From: Aquimonas sp964586455
GTDB lineage: Bacteria > Pseudomonadota > Gammaproteobacteria > Xanthomonadales > Xanthomonadaceae
NCBI GenBank assembly: GCA_964586455.1
Contig: CAZPHV010000001.1
Location: 186,001 to 250,000, forward strand
Length of the DNA stretch: 64,000 bases
Direction of reading: 5' to 3'
Position numbers and translations under genes: made by a program. The notes beneath the pieces were generated by a model. The model saw only the letters and a list, made by a program, of their open reading frames with translations, was not told the DNA's origin and did not search any database. Shown here one piece after another: positions 1 to 8,354 of this stretch; within the stretch, counting starts at the first letter, position 1, and each line of letters opens with the position of its first letter.

Positions 1-49
1 CGGCTTGAGCCAGCTCCAACGGCGCTGATGCACGCATCAGCCGGACTCC

Positions 50-89
50 CCAAAAGCAGAGGCGGCCAAAGGCCGTCTTCTGCTTTTGG
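50..89 (-). terminator. Hairpin downstream of the alkaline phosphatase gene
   Basis: A long stem-loop with arms ccaaaagcaga and tctgcttttgg, interrupted by a small bulge and continued by cggcc/ggccg around an aaa loop. It begins about 30 bases after the stop codon of the minus-strand phosphatase gene. The T-rich arm gives it the look of an intrinsic terminator that could work in both directions. The region 1-119 shows no gene. Confidence 0.55.
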
Positions 90-119
90 CAAATCAGCTA
101 CCCGCTCTGCAGCGACCCC

Positions 120-1802
120 TCAGCGCGGCCCGGCGCGCTCAGCCACGCCGCGTAGAGTCGGGTTCGCCTGCAGCAGCAGGTGGAAGATTACGTTCTGCTC
201 CATTACACCGCGCACCGTCTCGGCGCCGGGCCCGAGCGCGTACACGCCGACGTCTTCGCCGCCGTGGGTTTCGCTGCGCAGGGCCCATAGGCTGGGCTGT
301 ACGAAATCCGGCGCGGTGGTGTCTACCGCCTCCAGATCGGGCCGCGCATCGATGGCAGCGAAGCGCGTGGGATCATGCGGATAGCGCTTCGCACCGGCGG
401 GCTGCAGCTCGCTCTCGCTGGCGTAGCCGGGGCCGTTGATATAGCCCAGCGTCGTAAAGACGCGACCGGTCAGATCACGCTTGAGAACCACGTCATCGGT
501 GCCGGTGCGGTCGCTGACCTTGCCGAGGATCGGGTTACCGCGGTGGCTGTAGCCGGCGAAGCTCAGCACGTGGCTGTGGTCGGCGGTGACGAGGATCAAG
601 GTGTCCTCGACCGACGTCGCCGCCTGCGCTGCCGCCACGGCCTCGGACAGAGCGATGGTGTCGGTCAGGGCGCGGTAGGCGTTGTTGGCATGGTGGGCGT
701 GGTCGATGCGGCCCGCCTCGACCACCAGAACGAAGCCGGCCTCGCTGCGCTGCAGCCTGCGGATCGCCGCCGACACCATTTCGGCCAGGCTGGGCTCACC
801 GCCCGCATCACCTGGGCGGTCGTGTTCGTACTGCATATGGCCCGGCTGGAACAGCGCGAACACTTTATCCACGGTATTGAAGTCGATCGCGTCGAAGCTG
901 TTGCGGTCCCAGGCGTATTTGCCACCGGGATAACGCGCCTGCCACTCCGCGATCAGATCGCGGCCGTCTTCGCGCAGGCCGCGCAGCTCGCTGTACTCGG
1001 GGTCGGACTGGGTTACCGGCATGAACATCTGCCGGCCGCCACCCATCACCACCTCGATGCCATCGCCATGATCGAACTCGATCAACTGCCGCGCGATATC
1101 GGCGCAGGCTGCGCGGTCGGCTGCGGGCACCAGTGCATCGGCTTCCCAATCACGGAGCGGCGTGTGTGCGTAAGCCGCTGCCGGAGTCGCGTGGGTGATG
1201 CGGGTGGTGGTGACCACGCCCGTCGCAAGCCCGACCTGTTCGGCCAGCTGCAGCAGGCTGGGCAGGTCGGCACCCTGCGCTGAAGCGCAGTCGCCGTAGC
1301 GCGCGCGGCCATCGAGCCCGATCACGCCGGCACGGGTTTTCACGCCGCTCAGCATCGCAGTCATGGTGCCGGCAGAATCCGGCGTCTGCAGATCGGTGTT
1401 GTAGGTCTTGCTGTAGCCGGTATGCGGAAACGCCTCAAAACTCAGCAGGTTTTCCTCGCCGGTCGCACCACGTCGCTGCCCATCGAGGATGCGCGCGGCT
1501 GTGACCGTGGTCGGGCCCATGCCGTCGCCGATGAAGACGATCAGATTGCGCGCATTGGCATTGCCGGCGCCGCGCGACGCGGCCGCTTCAGCGCCCGAGT
1601 CGAACCAGGCACGCGGCGACTCATCGTGCGCTGAGGCGCGCAAGATAGGCTCGACCGAATTGGAGGCGTGCGCAATCGAGGGCGTTGGCCTGTATGCGCA
1701 GCCGCCCACTGCCAGCACCGCAGTCAACACGGCCGTGCATTCAATGAAGCGGCGTGCGGCAGGGTGTGGAACGTGGGATACGTGATGCATGAGGGCGCCC
1801 AT
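120..1802 (-). CDS. Alkaline phosphatase (PhoA family), predicted lipoprotein
   Basis: About 560 residues. It hydrolyses phosphomonoesters outside the cytoplasm. The N-terminus has a hydrophobic stretch ending in a lipobox-like AVGGC, so it is probably a lipid-anchored periplasmic or outer-membrane protein. Family motifs are clear: IGDGMG near the start of the catalytic domain, DSAGT carrying the nucleophilic serine, VTADHSH and THGGEDV supplying metal ligands. These match the two-zinc, one-magnesium alkaline phosphatase fold (Pfam PF00245). The reading frame stays open to 2126, but the upstream part has no family similarity. I place the start at 1802, and an in-frame ATG at 1790 is equally possible; neither has a good ribosome binding site. 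The gene stands alone, divergent from the acidic-repeat gene. No clear Pho box was recognised. Confidence 0.93.
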   Translation of the reverse strand: MGALMHHVSHVPHPAARRFIECTAVLTAVLAVGGCAYRPTPSIAHASNSVEPILRASAHDESPRAWFDSGAEAAASRGAGNANARNLIVFIGDGMGPTTVTAARILDGQRRGATGEENLLSFEAFPHTGYSKTYNTDLQTPDSAGTMTAMLSGVKTRAGVIGLDGRARYGDCASAQGADLPSLLQLAEQVGLATGVVTTTRITHATPAAAYAHTPLRDWEADALVPAADRAACADIARQLIEFDHGDGIEVVMGGGRQMFMPVTQSDPEYSELRGLREDGRDLIAEWQARYPGGKYAWDRNSFDAIDFNTVDKVFALFQPGHMQYEHDRPGDAGGEPSLAEMVSAAIRRLQRSEAGFVLVVEAGRIDHAHHANNAYRALTDTIALSEAVAAAQAATSVEDTLILVTADHSHVLSFAGYSHRGNPILGKVSDRTGTDDVVLKRDLTGRVFTTLGYINGPGYASESELQPAGAKRYPHDPTRFAAIDARPDLEAVDTTAPDFVQPSLWALRSETHGGEDVGVYALGPGAETVRGVMEQNVIFHLLLQANPTLRGVAERAGPR

Positions 1803-2150
1803 AAACCGGTAAGTGGCTGAAGTGTAGCGCCGGCTCGTTGCTTGCCGATGACCCGCACCTCGGCTCGGACGGCCCACACCTGTGCGCACCCGCGAATTGC
1901 CGCAGCGAGGAACGGGTGCATGCATGGCACGCTGCGCCGATCGGTACCCGCACAGCCGCTTTGGTATCCGCACAACCGTATCCACCGGCCTGGCATGCAA
2001 AAGGCAAACACTCACAAAGACCACAAAAATCACTGAAATTTCGGCGACCGTGCTGCCAAATGTTCCCAAATAGTCCCAGATTAAGGTCGACAAGCAGGCC
2101 CATTCCGCGCTTAGGTGGAGACCCAACCACCGCAGCCCACGAGGTGTCCC
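1803..2150. other. Divergent intergenic region
   Basis: This 348-base gap separates two divergent genes and should hold both promoters. The part around 2005-2080 is noticeably richer in A and T than its surroundings, which fits a promoter zone. No confident -35/-10 pair or operator could be assigned. Confidence 0.4.
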
Positions 2151-2711
2151 ATGCGCGTCTTCGTCATCAGCCTGATCACGGCCGGCAGCTTCCTGATGCT
2201 CTCGGCAGACACCCGCGGCATCGATCTGCCCTCAGCCGAATGGTGCAGCACGGGTAGCCTCGTGCCTGTCGCTGAATTCCATCTGCACCCTGCGGCGTTT
2301 CAGGGCCTTCAGCTCGAGCAGGGACTGAGGGACGAGCGCAATGATCTCGACTTCAAGATGGTAGGCGAGTTTGATGATGACTATCCCAGCGATCCGCCTG
2401 AGGAAGTGGAAGCGGTCGAAGAAATCAACGGCGTCGGCGACCTCGATGCAACGCCGTTCAAGATGGTTGGCCAGTTCGACGACGACTATCCCAGCGATCC
2501 GCCCGAGGAAGTCGAGGCACAGTACGAGATCGAAATCGCCAACGCCGTGTCGAAGGCGCATTGCTCGCAATTCGCCCTTTCGACCTCGGGCAAGAGCCAC
2601 GCCGGCCAGGTGATTGCAGTGGCCGAATGGCCGCAGTCCCTGATCGAGGGGAACACCGGAAGTTACCGACTTTCGCAGGGCGTGGCTGGCGTTTGTCTGC
2701 GCTGCCAGTAG
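2151..2711 (+). CDS. Secreted acidic protein with a duplicated 35-residue unit
   Basis: About 186 residues, not recognised as any known family. A signal peptide is visible at residues 1-20 (hydrophobic VFVISLITAGSFLMLSA). The middle holds two near-identical acidic segments beginning at residues 68 and 103, each with FDDDYPSDPPEEVEA, so the duplication period is 35 residues (105 bases). The C-terminal part has two pairs of cysteines that could form disulfides in the periplasm or medium. The start at 2151 is chosen because it begins the signal peptide; the frame is open from 2115. The acidic repeats could bind cations or a basic partner, but this is inference only. A strong terminator follows at 2791. 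Confidence 0.7.
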   Translation: MRVFVISLITAGSFLMLSADTRGIDLPSAEWCSTGSLVPVAEFHLHPAAFQGLQLEQGLRDERNDLDFKMVGEFDDDYPSDPPEEVEAVEEINGVGDLDATPFKMVGQFDDDYPSDPPEEVEAQYEIEIANAVSKAHCSQFALSTSGKSHAGQVIAVAEWPQSLIEGNTGSYRLSQGVAGVCLRCQ

Positions 2712-2790
2712 CGCGCGGCTCGAACACGCTGACACGATCTCCCTGGACCCGCGACCGACCGCGGCAGCAGCAGGCTGAGAGTAGAGTCCC

Positions 2791-2826
2791 GCGAGCCCGG
2801 CCTCACCGCCGGGCTCGCTGTGTTTT
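2791..2826 (+). terminator. Rho-independent terminator
   Basis: Perfect 11-bp stem gcgagcccggc/gccgggctcgc with a 6-base loop, followed by tgtgtttt. It lies 80 bases after the stop of the acidic-repeat protein gene and reads in the same direction. Confidence 0.8.
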
Positions 2827-3384
2827 GGGCGTCGCACTTGGGCTGCAGCCGCTACCGGATGCATTCGTGACACGCTGCTGCTCTGCAGACCGTTGTCGCC
2901 GCGCGGGCTGCGTCCGGAGCGTGTGAAAAGCCCAGGCGCCCTAGCGAGGCCGTCGCTGGGCTCCCGTGGCGAGGCGCGGCGTGTGCATGCAAAGGCGTTT
3001 GGCGAGCCAATGACCGCGGAAATTGCTTAGCGCGCAGCCGCCAGCGGCGTTCAGCGGCGGCCGCAGTAACGCAGATGGTTTTCACACACCCTCAGCCCGA
3101 CACCGCACCCAACGCGTCCGACCAGCACTGCCGGGGCACGCCCGCCTTTCGCCAACCCGAACCGGTCACACCGTCGCGATCAGCCGCCTCGGCTCCGTGC
3201 TGCGCGAGAACGCCGCAGCCTTGCGACTTCGAACCCCTGGCCGCGTTTGCACGCGACCCGCTCCGCGCACCAGCCACTCACCGCCCACTCTTGACCTCGC
3301 GCAGCGCCGGGTCTGCGACACGCCGGGAGCTGCGCGCCCGCAGCCAGGCTCCGCTGCGCTGGCCTCGCGACCTGAACGCTTTGC
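2827..3384. other. Intergenic region without a recognisable gene
   Basis: About 560 bases between a terminator and the 3' end of a convergent gene. Open frames occur on both strands, but they have low-complexity Arg/Pro/Ala compositions typical of noncoding high-GC DNA. Nothing was recognised. Confidence 0.5.
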
Positions 3385-5589
3385 TCAGGGCCGTTTGCGC
3401 GTCCAATTCAGCACCGACTCGACGAGGGTCTCCATATGCTGGCGCTGCTCGCCAGTCAGCTCTAGTTCGGCCAGCACGAAGTACGCCGTGCGCAGCACTT
3501 CGCGCCAGCGCGGCTTCTCGGGCAGCGTATCGAGGCTCAGATAGCGATCCATGGCGCGTACGCGCAGCCGGCCCTCGTCGATGGTGATGCGCCATACGCC
3601 ACTGCGCTCGGCCAGATCGATCCGGGTCTTGCGGGTCTGGCGCTCCCACAGATCCAGACTCAGCTGCATCAGCGAGACCAACAGGCCACGAAAGCGCTCC
3701 TGAGGGTCCATGGTGCCGAGCAGCGACGCAGCCTCGATCGCATCGGCTCCGACTTCTCGCGATGGGGCTGCCGGCGCGGCGACCGCATCCAGCGCCGGCC
3801 TGGGCTGCAGCAGCAGTACCCCCAGTTCCTCTTCAAGCGCCAGCCGCTGCAGACTGAAACTGAGCCCGGCGAAGTCGCTCGCATCATCTGTGTCGATCGG
3901 TAGCTCGACCTGTTCATCGTCTGCCAACGACGCCTGCTCGACGCGTGCCTGTACCGCCGAAGCGGCCGCGTCGCCAATCACGCTGGCAAGCTGGGTGCCG
4001 CGAATGCTCTCGGCGCTGGCGCCAAGCAGTTCTGCAGCGGCACGGGTCACCGCGCGGATCTGCCCGCCGGCGTCGAAGACCAGGGCGGGGCTGCGCTCGC
4101 GGTCGAGCAGCCATTCGAGCGAACGCAGGTCGGCGCGCAGCGCATCGGCGGCGCGGCGCGCCTCGGCGACACGCGCCTCCAAGCGCTGGCGATCTTCGCG
4201 GGCCAGCAGGCGTTGCAGATAGAGGCGCCGCTGAAAGAACAGCACCAGACCGGCAACCACCAGCAGCGCGCCAGCGCCCAGCACGAGTGTCTGCGCCCTG
4301 CGTCGGGCGATCTCAGAAGTCTGCAGGGCATTGGCACGCTGCAGACGGTCGCGCTCGGCTTCGGCCAGGGTCAGGTCCAGCCGCACCCGCAGGGCATCCA
4401 GCCGCTGACTGTGCCGGGCTTGATCCAACTGCGCCTGCAGGCGCAAGTGCTCGCGCAGATGGCTCAAGGCATCGACAGGCCGGCCCAGGCGTTCGGCAAG
4501 TGTGGCCAGCAGTTCATGTGCCTGCGGCACCAGCGCAGGTTCGATGTCGGCGTCCTGCGCGAGCACACGCTGCAGCTCTGCGTAAGCGCGGCCGACCTCC
4601 TCGGGCGATTCGGCCAGCTGGGCTTCAATCACTTCGGCCGCCAGCAGCTCACTGCGGCCGAGCTGGGCGGCCGCCTCGCGCGCCCGCTGCAGCCAGGCCA
4701 GGGCGAGTTCAGGGGCGTGCCCCGCCTCGATGCGCGCCCGCCGCAGCGCCAAGCGCATGCGCTCTCGCGACGCATTCGAGGTCTCATACAGCGACCAGGC
4801 CTCGTCCAGACTGGCGCGCGCCACATCCAGCTTGCCGGCGGCGGCCTCGAGCAGGGCCAGCTCTTCTAGCGCGCCGCCAATCAGCGGCTGCGAACCGCCG
4901 GCACGGTGCAGGGCCAGCGCGCGCTCAAGCATGTCGATGGCGCGCCTGGAGTCACCCAGCTCACCGTAGAGCCCGCCGATGTTGGCAAGCGTGCTGGCGA
5001 TATCGCGGTCGCCCCGCTCCTGCTTCGCCGCCAGACTGGCCTGCAGGTGGCCCAGTGCGGCGCTGTAATCGCCCATTTGCCAGTAGGCGACGCCGACGTC
5101 ATTCTCGCTGATCGCGATTGCTGCGCTGTCCCGCACCGAGCGCGCAATGGCAAGCGCCTCGAGAAAGCGCCCCAGCGCAGCGGCCGGCGCGCCCTGCGCA
5201 TAGGCCAATTGTCCGCGGCGGCGCGCGATACGGTGCGAGGCCAGTGGATCCTCCACCTCGCCCAGCATCAAGGTGGCGCGATCCAGCGCAGCCTGTGTGC
5301 GTTCCAGCTCGCCACCCTGGATACCAAGCTGCGCCACGTGCATCAGCGCTTCGAAGGCGGCGTCGAATTTCCCCTGCTCACTCAAACGTTCCGCCGCCGA
5401 ATCGCACAGGCCCAGCGCTTCGCGCGGACGCTCCTGTCGCAGGTCACGGCACTGGTCCAACAAGGCGTCAGACGACTGCCCCGCAGGCTGAGCCTGGGCG
5501 ACGGTACACAGCATGGCGATCAACATCAGCCCGATTGAACGAGCACCAAGCCCGTGGGGTTGCTCCTCGCCTGAGACCGCTGAGCGCAC
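3385..5589 (-). CDS. TPR-containing membrane sensor-like protein with PAS-like domain
   Basis: 734 residues. A signal sequence or first membrane segment (SIGLMLIAMLCTVAQAQ) is followed by tetratricopeptide repeats over roughly residues 40-400. A transmembrane helix lies near residues 430-455 (LVLGAGALLVVAGLVLFF), then a charged coiled coil. A PAS-like segment follows at about 490-600 (SPALVFDAGGQIRAVTRAAA). The last 120 residues form a compact domain with WRITIDEGRLRVRAMDRYLS. The architecture suggests a periplasmic TPR sensor joined to a cytoplasmic output. No histidine kinase, GGDEF or EAL motif is present, so the output is unknown. Frame start at 5589 is used; an in-frame ATG at 5526 is possible. 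It is divergent from the acetyltransferase gene. Confidence 0.8.
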   Translation of the reverse strand: MRSAVSGEEQPHGLGARSIGLMLIAMLCTVAQAQPAGQSSDALLDQCRDLRQERPREALGLCDSAAERLSEQGKFDAAFEALMHVAQLGIQGGELERTQAALDRATLMLGEVEDPLASHRIARRRGQLAYAQGAPAAALGRFLEALAIARSVRDSAAIAISENDVGVAYWQMGDYSAALGHLQASLAAKQERGDRDIASTLANIGGLYGELGDSRRAIDMLERALALHRAGGSQPLIGGALEELALLEAAAGKLDVARASLDEAWSLYETSNASRERMRLALRRARIEAGHAPELALAWLQRAREAAAQLGRSELLAAEVIEAQLAESPEEVGRAYAELQRVLAQDADIEPALVPQAHELLATLAERLGRPVDALSHLREHLRLQAQLDQARHSQRLDALRVRLDLTLAEAERDRLQRANALQTSEIARRRAQTLVLGAGALLVVAGLVLFFQRRLYLQRLLAREDRQRLEARVAEARRAADALRADLRSLEWLLDRERSPALVFDAGGQIRAVTRAAAELLGASAESIRGTQLASVIGDAAASAVQARVEQASLADDEQVELPIDTDDASDFAGLSFSLQRLALEEELGVLLLQPRPALDAVAAPAAPSREVGADAIEAASLLGTMDPQERFRGLLVSLMQLSLDLWERQTRKTRIDLAERSGVWRITIDEGRLRVRAMDRYLSLDTLPEKPRWREVLRTAYFVLAELELTGEQRQHMETLVESVLNWTRKRP

Positions 5590-5699
5590 TAACCTGTCCC
5601 CCTTGGTGACCTATCGAACGCGGAACTTTCTCACATCGCCCCGTCCGCAGGCGGGCGCCAAACGTCATCAACCTTCACAGCACCGAAGGAGCAAGGACC

Positions 5700-6233
5700 A
5701 TGCCCGAGCTGAAAACGGAACGTCTGCTGTTGCGCCCGCCGGAGGCGCCTGACTTCGAGGGCTGGTCCCAGCTGATGGCGGACCCCGACTCGGCGCGCTT
5801 CATTGGTGGCGTCCAGCCCCGGGCTGCCGCGTGGCGCGGTTTCCTGACCATGGTGGGCAGCTGGCAGATCCAGGGCTTCGGCATGTTTTCGGTAATCGAG
5901 CGCAGCAGCGGGCGCTGGCTCGGTCGGATCGGCCCCTGGCAGCCGGAGGGTTGGCCGGGTACCGAGGTCGGCTGGGGTCTGCTCAGTGCCCACCAGGGCC
6001 AGGGCTATGCGCGGGAAGCAGCGATCGCCTGCATCGACTGGGCTTTCGACGTTCTGGACTGGCCAGACGTCATCCACTGCATCGCTCCGGACAATCGGCC
6101 CTCGCAGCGACTTGCGGAACGACTGGGCGCCCGCAATCGCGGGCTGGGGCAACTGCCGCCGCCCCTGGAAGACATGCACATCGAAATCTGGGGCCAGAGT
6201 CGGCAGCACTGGCGCGCGCAGCGGCCGGTTTGA
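5700..6233 (+). CDS. GNAT family N-acetyltransferase
   Basis: 177 residues, the usual length of the RimJ/RimL-like branch of GNAT acetyltransferases, which move an acetyl group from acetyl-CoA to an amine. The family signature is visible: LKTERLLLRPPEAPDFEG at the N-terminus, WLGRIGPWQPEGWPGTEVGW in the central sheet, and the acetyl-CoA loop with QGQGYAREA. A ribosome binding site (aaggagcaagg) precedes the ATG at 5700. The substrate cannot be told from the sequence. It stands alone and is followed by a MITE-like element. Confidence 0.92.
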   Translation: MPELKTERLLLRPPEAPDFEGWSQLMADPDSARFIGGVQPRAAAWRGFLTMVGSWQIQGFGMFSVIERSSGRWLGRIGPWQPEGWPGTEVGWGLLSAHQGQGYAREAAIACIDWAFDVLDWPDVIHCIAPDNRPSQRLAERLGARNRGLGQLPPPLEDMHIEIWGQSRQHWRAQRPV

Positions 6234-6288
6234 CGCGCCTCAAGGCGTACTGCGTTGAATCGGTCGACAGTGCTGTCGTCACCCGATT

Positions 6289-6455
6289 CTAGGAGCCTGT
6301 CGGGCTTTGGTCGGCCGGGCTGCAAACCCGTCTGCGCGGTCCACTATCCGCCGATTCTTGACCCATAGCGCTGCTATGGGCCTGCAAATCGCCGAAAACC
6401 TGTCCTCACGCAGCCGAGTCTTCGCTTCGACCACCAAAGCCCGACAGGCTCCTAG
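6289..6455. mobile_element. MITE-like element with perfect 23-bp terminal inverted repeats
   Basis: Bases 6289-6311 (ctaggagcctgtcgggcttt plus ggt) and 6433-6455 are exact reverse complements, ending in CTAG at both tips. The 167-bp unit has no coding capacity of its own. It contains an internal hairpin at 6362-6380 (cccatagcgctgctatggg). This is the structure of a nonautonomous miniature inverted-repeat element. It sits between the acetyltransferase and the quinone reductase and extends the reductase frame upstream of its true start. No direct target duplication was identified. Confidence 0.7.
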
Positions 6456-6480
6456 CCAGCCGACGCCAAGGAGCACGCCC

Positions 6481-7068
6481 ATGTCCACCCGCATCCTGGT
6501 CTTGCAGGGCCACCCGGACCCCGACCCCGCACGCTTCGGCCGCAGGCTCACCGACACCTATGCCGAAGCCGCACTCGCGGCCGGCCACGAGGTGCGCCGC
6601 ATCGATCTGGGTAGCATCGATGTGCCGCTGCTGCGCACCGCCCACGACTGGGAACACGGCCCGCCACCGCCCGACCTGCAGGCGCTGCAGGACGCGCTGC
6701 TGTGGTGCGAACACCTGCTGTTCTGCTACCCGATGTGGCTGGGCGACCTGCCCGCCCACACCAAGGCGGCGCTGGAGCAGGTGCTGCGCCCGGGCATCAC
6801 CGCCCCGGGCGGCGACCGCGGGCCGACGGAGCTCAAGCCGTTGAAGGGCCGCAGCGCGCATGTCGTCGTGACCATGGGCATGCCCGGCTTCGTCTACCGC
6901 TGGTTCTACCGCGCTCACAGCCTCAAGAGCCTGGAGCGTAACGTGCTGCGGTTTGTCGGCTTCGGCCCCGTGCGGCACACGCTGATCGGCCTGGTGGCCA
7001 GCCCCACACCGAAGGCGCATGCGCGCTGGATCGAGCGCATGCGCAGCGCGGGAGCGGCGGCACGCTGA
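6481..7068 (+). CDS. NAD(P)H-dependent oxidoreductase, flavodoxin-like fold
   Basis: About 195 residues. It belongs to the NQO/MdaB/KefF type of FMN- or FAD-dependent NAD(P)H:quinone reductases, which carry out two-electron reduction of quinones in the cytoplasm. Features seen are the N-terminal strand-loop RILVLQGHPDPDPARFGRRL, the active-site segment LFCYPMWLGDLPAHTKAALE and a late VVVTMGMPGFVYRWFYRA segment typical of the family. The start at 6481 follows the ribosome binding site aaggagc. The longer open frame from 6307 merely reads through the MITE-like element. Possible relation to the electron-transfer island 3 kb away is unproven. Confidence 0.9.
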   Translation: MSTRILVLQGHPDPDPARFGRRLTDTYAEAALAAGHEVRRIDLGSIDVPLLRTAHDWEHGPPPPDLQALQDALLWCEHLLFCYPMWLGDLPAHTKAALEQVLRPGITAPGGDRGPTELKPLKGRSAHVVVTMGMPGFVYRWFYRAHSLKSLERNVLRFVGFGPVRHTLIGLVASPTPKAHARWIERMRSAGAAAR

Positions 7069-7187
7069 CGCCGGGCGCCGCACAGAGCAGCCCGCGTGCA
7101 CAGGCTTCGCGCCGGCAAGGCGCGCGCTTGATACCCTTCGCGTCCTCGCGTGTGCAGCAGCGCACGCCGCATTTGGAACTCCCACCC

Positions 7188-8126
7188 ATGAAGATCGTCA
7201 TTCTTGGCGGCACCGGCTTTGTCGGCAGCCACCTCGTCGCCCGCCTTTCCGCCCTCGGTCACGAGATCGATGTGCTGAGCCGCAACCCCTCCGCCAAGCC
7301 GCAGCTTTCGGTGCTGCCGCGGGTCCGCGTGCGCCCGGCCGACCCCAATGACAGCGCCGCGCTGACCGCTGCGCTGCAGGGGGCCGACGCGGTCATCAAC
7401 CTGGTCGGCATCCTCAACGAGGCCGGCTTCGGCGGCGGCGGCTTCAAGCGCGCTCATGTCGACCTGACCCGCTGCGTGATCGATGCCTGCAAGGCCGCCG
7501 GCGTGCGACGCTTGCTGCAGATGAGCGCACTCAACGCCGGTCGGGGCGACAGTCATTACCTGAAGACCCGCGGCGAAGCCGAAGCCGCAGTCAAAGCCTC
7601 TGGACTGGATTGGACCCTCTACCAGCCCTCGGTCATCTTCGGGCCGGGCGACGGCCTGTTCAGCCGGTTCAAGTTCCTGCTGTCGATCTCGCCGGTGATC
7701 CCGCTGGCCCGCGCCAACGCCAGGTTCGCCCCGGTCTACGTCGGCGACGTGGTGGCCGCGATGGTTCAGACCCTGGACGATCCGGGCGCCTACAGCCAGA
7801 CCTATGAGCTCTACGGCCCCGAGACCCTGACGCTCGCCGAAATCGTGCGCTACACCGCGCGCGGCATGCAGCTCAAGCGGCTGGTGATCCCGCTCCCTGA
7901 TGTGCTCGGCCGGCTGCAGGCGCTGGCCATGGACTTCGTACCCGGCAAGCCCTTCTCGACCGACAACTTCCTGTCGCTGAAAATCGACTCGGTCGGCGGC
8001 GTCGACGGCCTGTATCGACTGAAGATCGGCAAGACCCCGATCGAAGCGGTGATCCCGCAGATCCTGTTCCCGCTGGGCAAGCAGGCGCGGCTGGATCGCT
8101 ACCGGAGTGACTCGGGGCGACCTTGA
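7188..8126 (+). CDS. NDUFA9-like NAD(P)-binding epimerase/dehydratase family protein
   Basis: 312 residues of the atypical short-chain dehydrogenase/epimerase class called complex I NDUFA9 subunit family. A dinucleotide-binding Rossmann motif opens the protein (VILGGTGFVGSHL). This is followed by GADAVINLVGILNE and LLQMSALNAG, then YQPSVIFGPGD. The classic YxxxK dyad appears modified (YLKTRGEAE), as is common in this group, so catalytic activity is uncertain; a role in quinone or membrane redox metabolism is often assumed. The start at 7188 is selected because the Rossmann strand begins at residue 2. Its 3' end faces the aminotransferase gene across a heptamer-repeat region. Confidence 0.9.
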   Translation: MKIVILGGTGFVGSHLVARLSALGHEIDVLSRNPSAKPQLSVLPRVRVRPADPNDSAALTAALQGADAVINLVGILNEAGFGGGGFKRAHVDLTRCVIDACKAAGVRRLLQMSALNAGRGDSHYLKTRGEAEAAVKASGLDWTLYQPSVIFGPGDGLFSRFKFLLSISPVIPLARANARFAPVYVGDVVAAMVQTLDDPGAYSQTYELYGPETLTLAEIVRYTARGMQLKRLVIPLPDVLGRLQALAMDFVPGKPFSTDNFLSLKIDSVGGVDGLYRLKIGKTPIEAVIPQILFPLGKQARLDRYRSDSGRP

Positions 8127-8129
8127 GAG

Positions 8130-8347
8130 CTGGGATTGCGGAGCGGAGAGGCGCGCTTGCGGACCATCGATCCGCGCGCCGATGAGCGCTAGGGCCAGGA
8201 TTGGGGATTCGAAGCCGGCAGAGTCTAAGCCGCAGGGCATCGCCGTTGCTGGGCGCGGTCACGACGACAAGCGACAGCGCAGACCCAAAGCTCGTATGGC
8301 GGTGTCAGCCGTCGGACGAATCCCGAATCCCGAATCCCCAATCCCGG
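8130..8347. repeat. GGGATTC heptamer arrays between convergent genes
   Basis: After the minus-strand aminotransferase stop, the array at 8318-8347 reads ccgggattggggattcgggattcgggattc in that gene's sense. Degenerate plus-sense copies (gctgggattgcgg at 8130, ccaggattggggattcg near 8195-8211) follow the plus-strand gene. The two sets point toward each other, the same arrangement seen at 27.7, 31.7-32.3 and 37.6 kb. Confidence 0.7.
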
Positions 8348-8354
8348 CTCTCAA

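Noticed and set aside
6307..6480. Upstream extension of the quinone reductase
   Set aside because: It reads through the MITE-like element; the proper start at 6481 has its own ribosome binding site.
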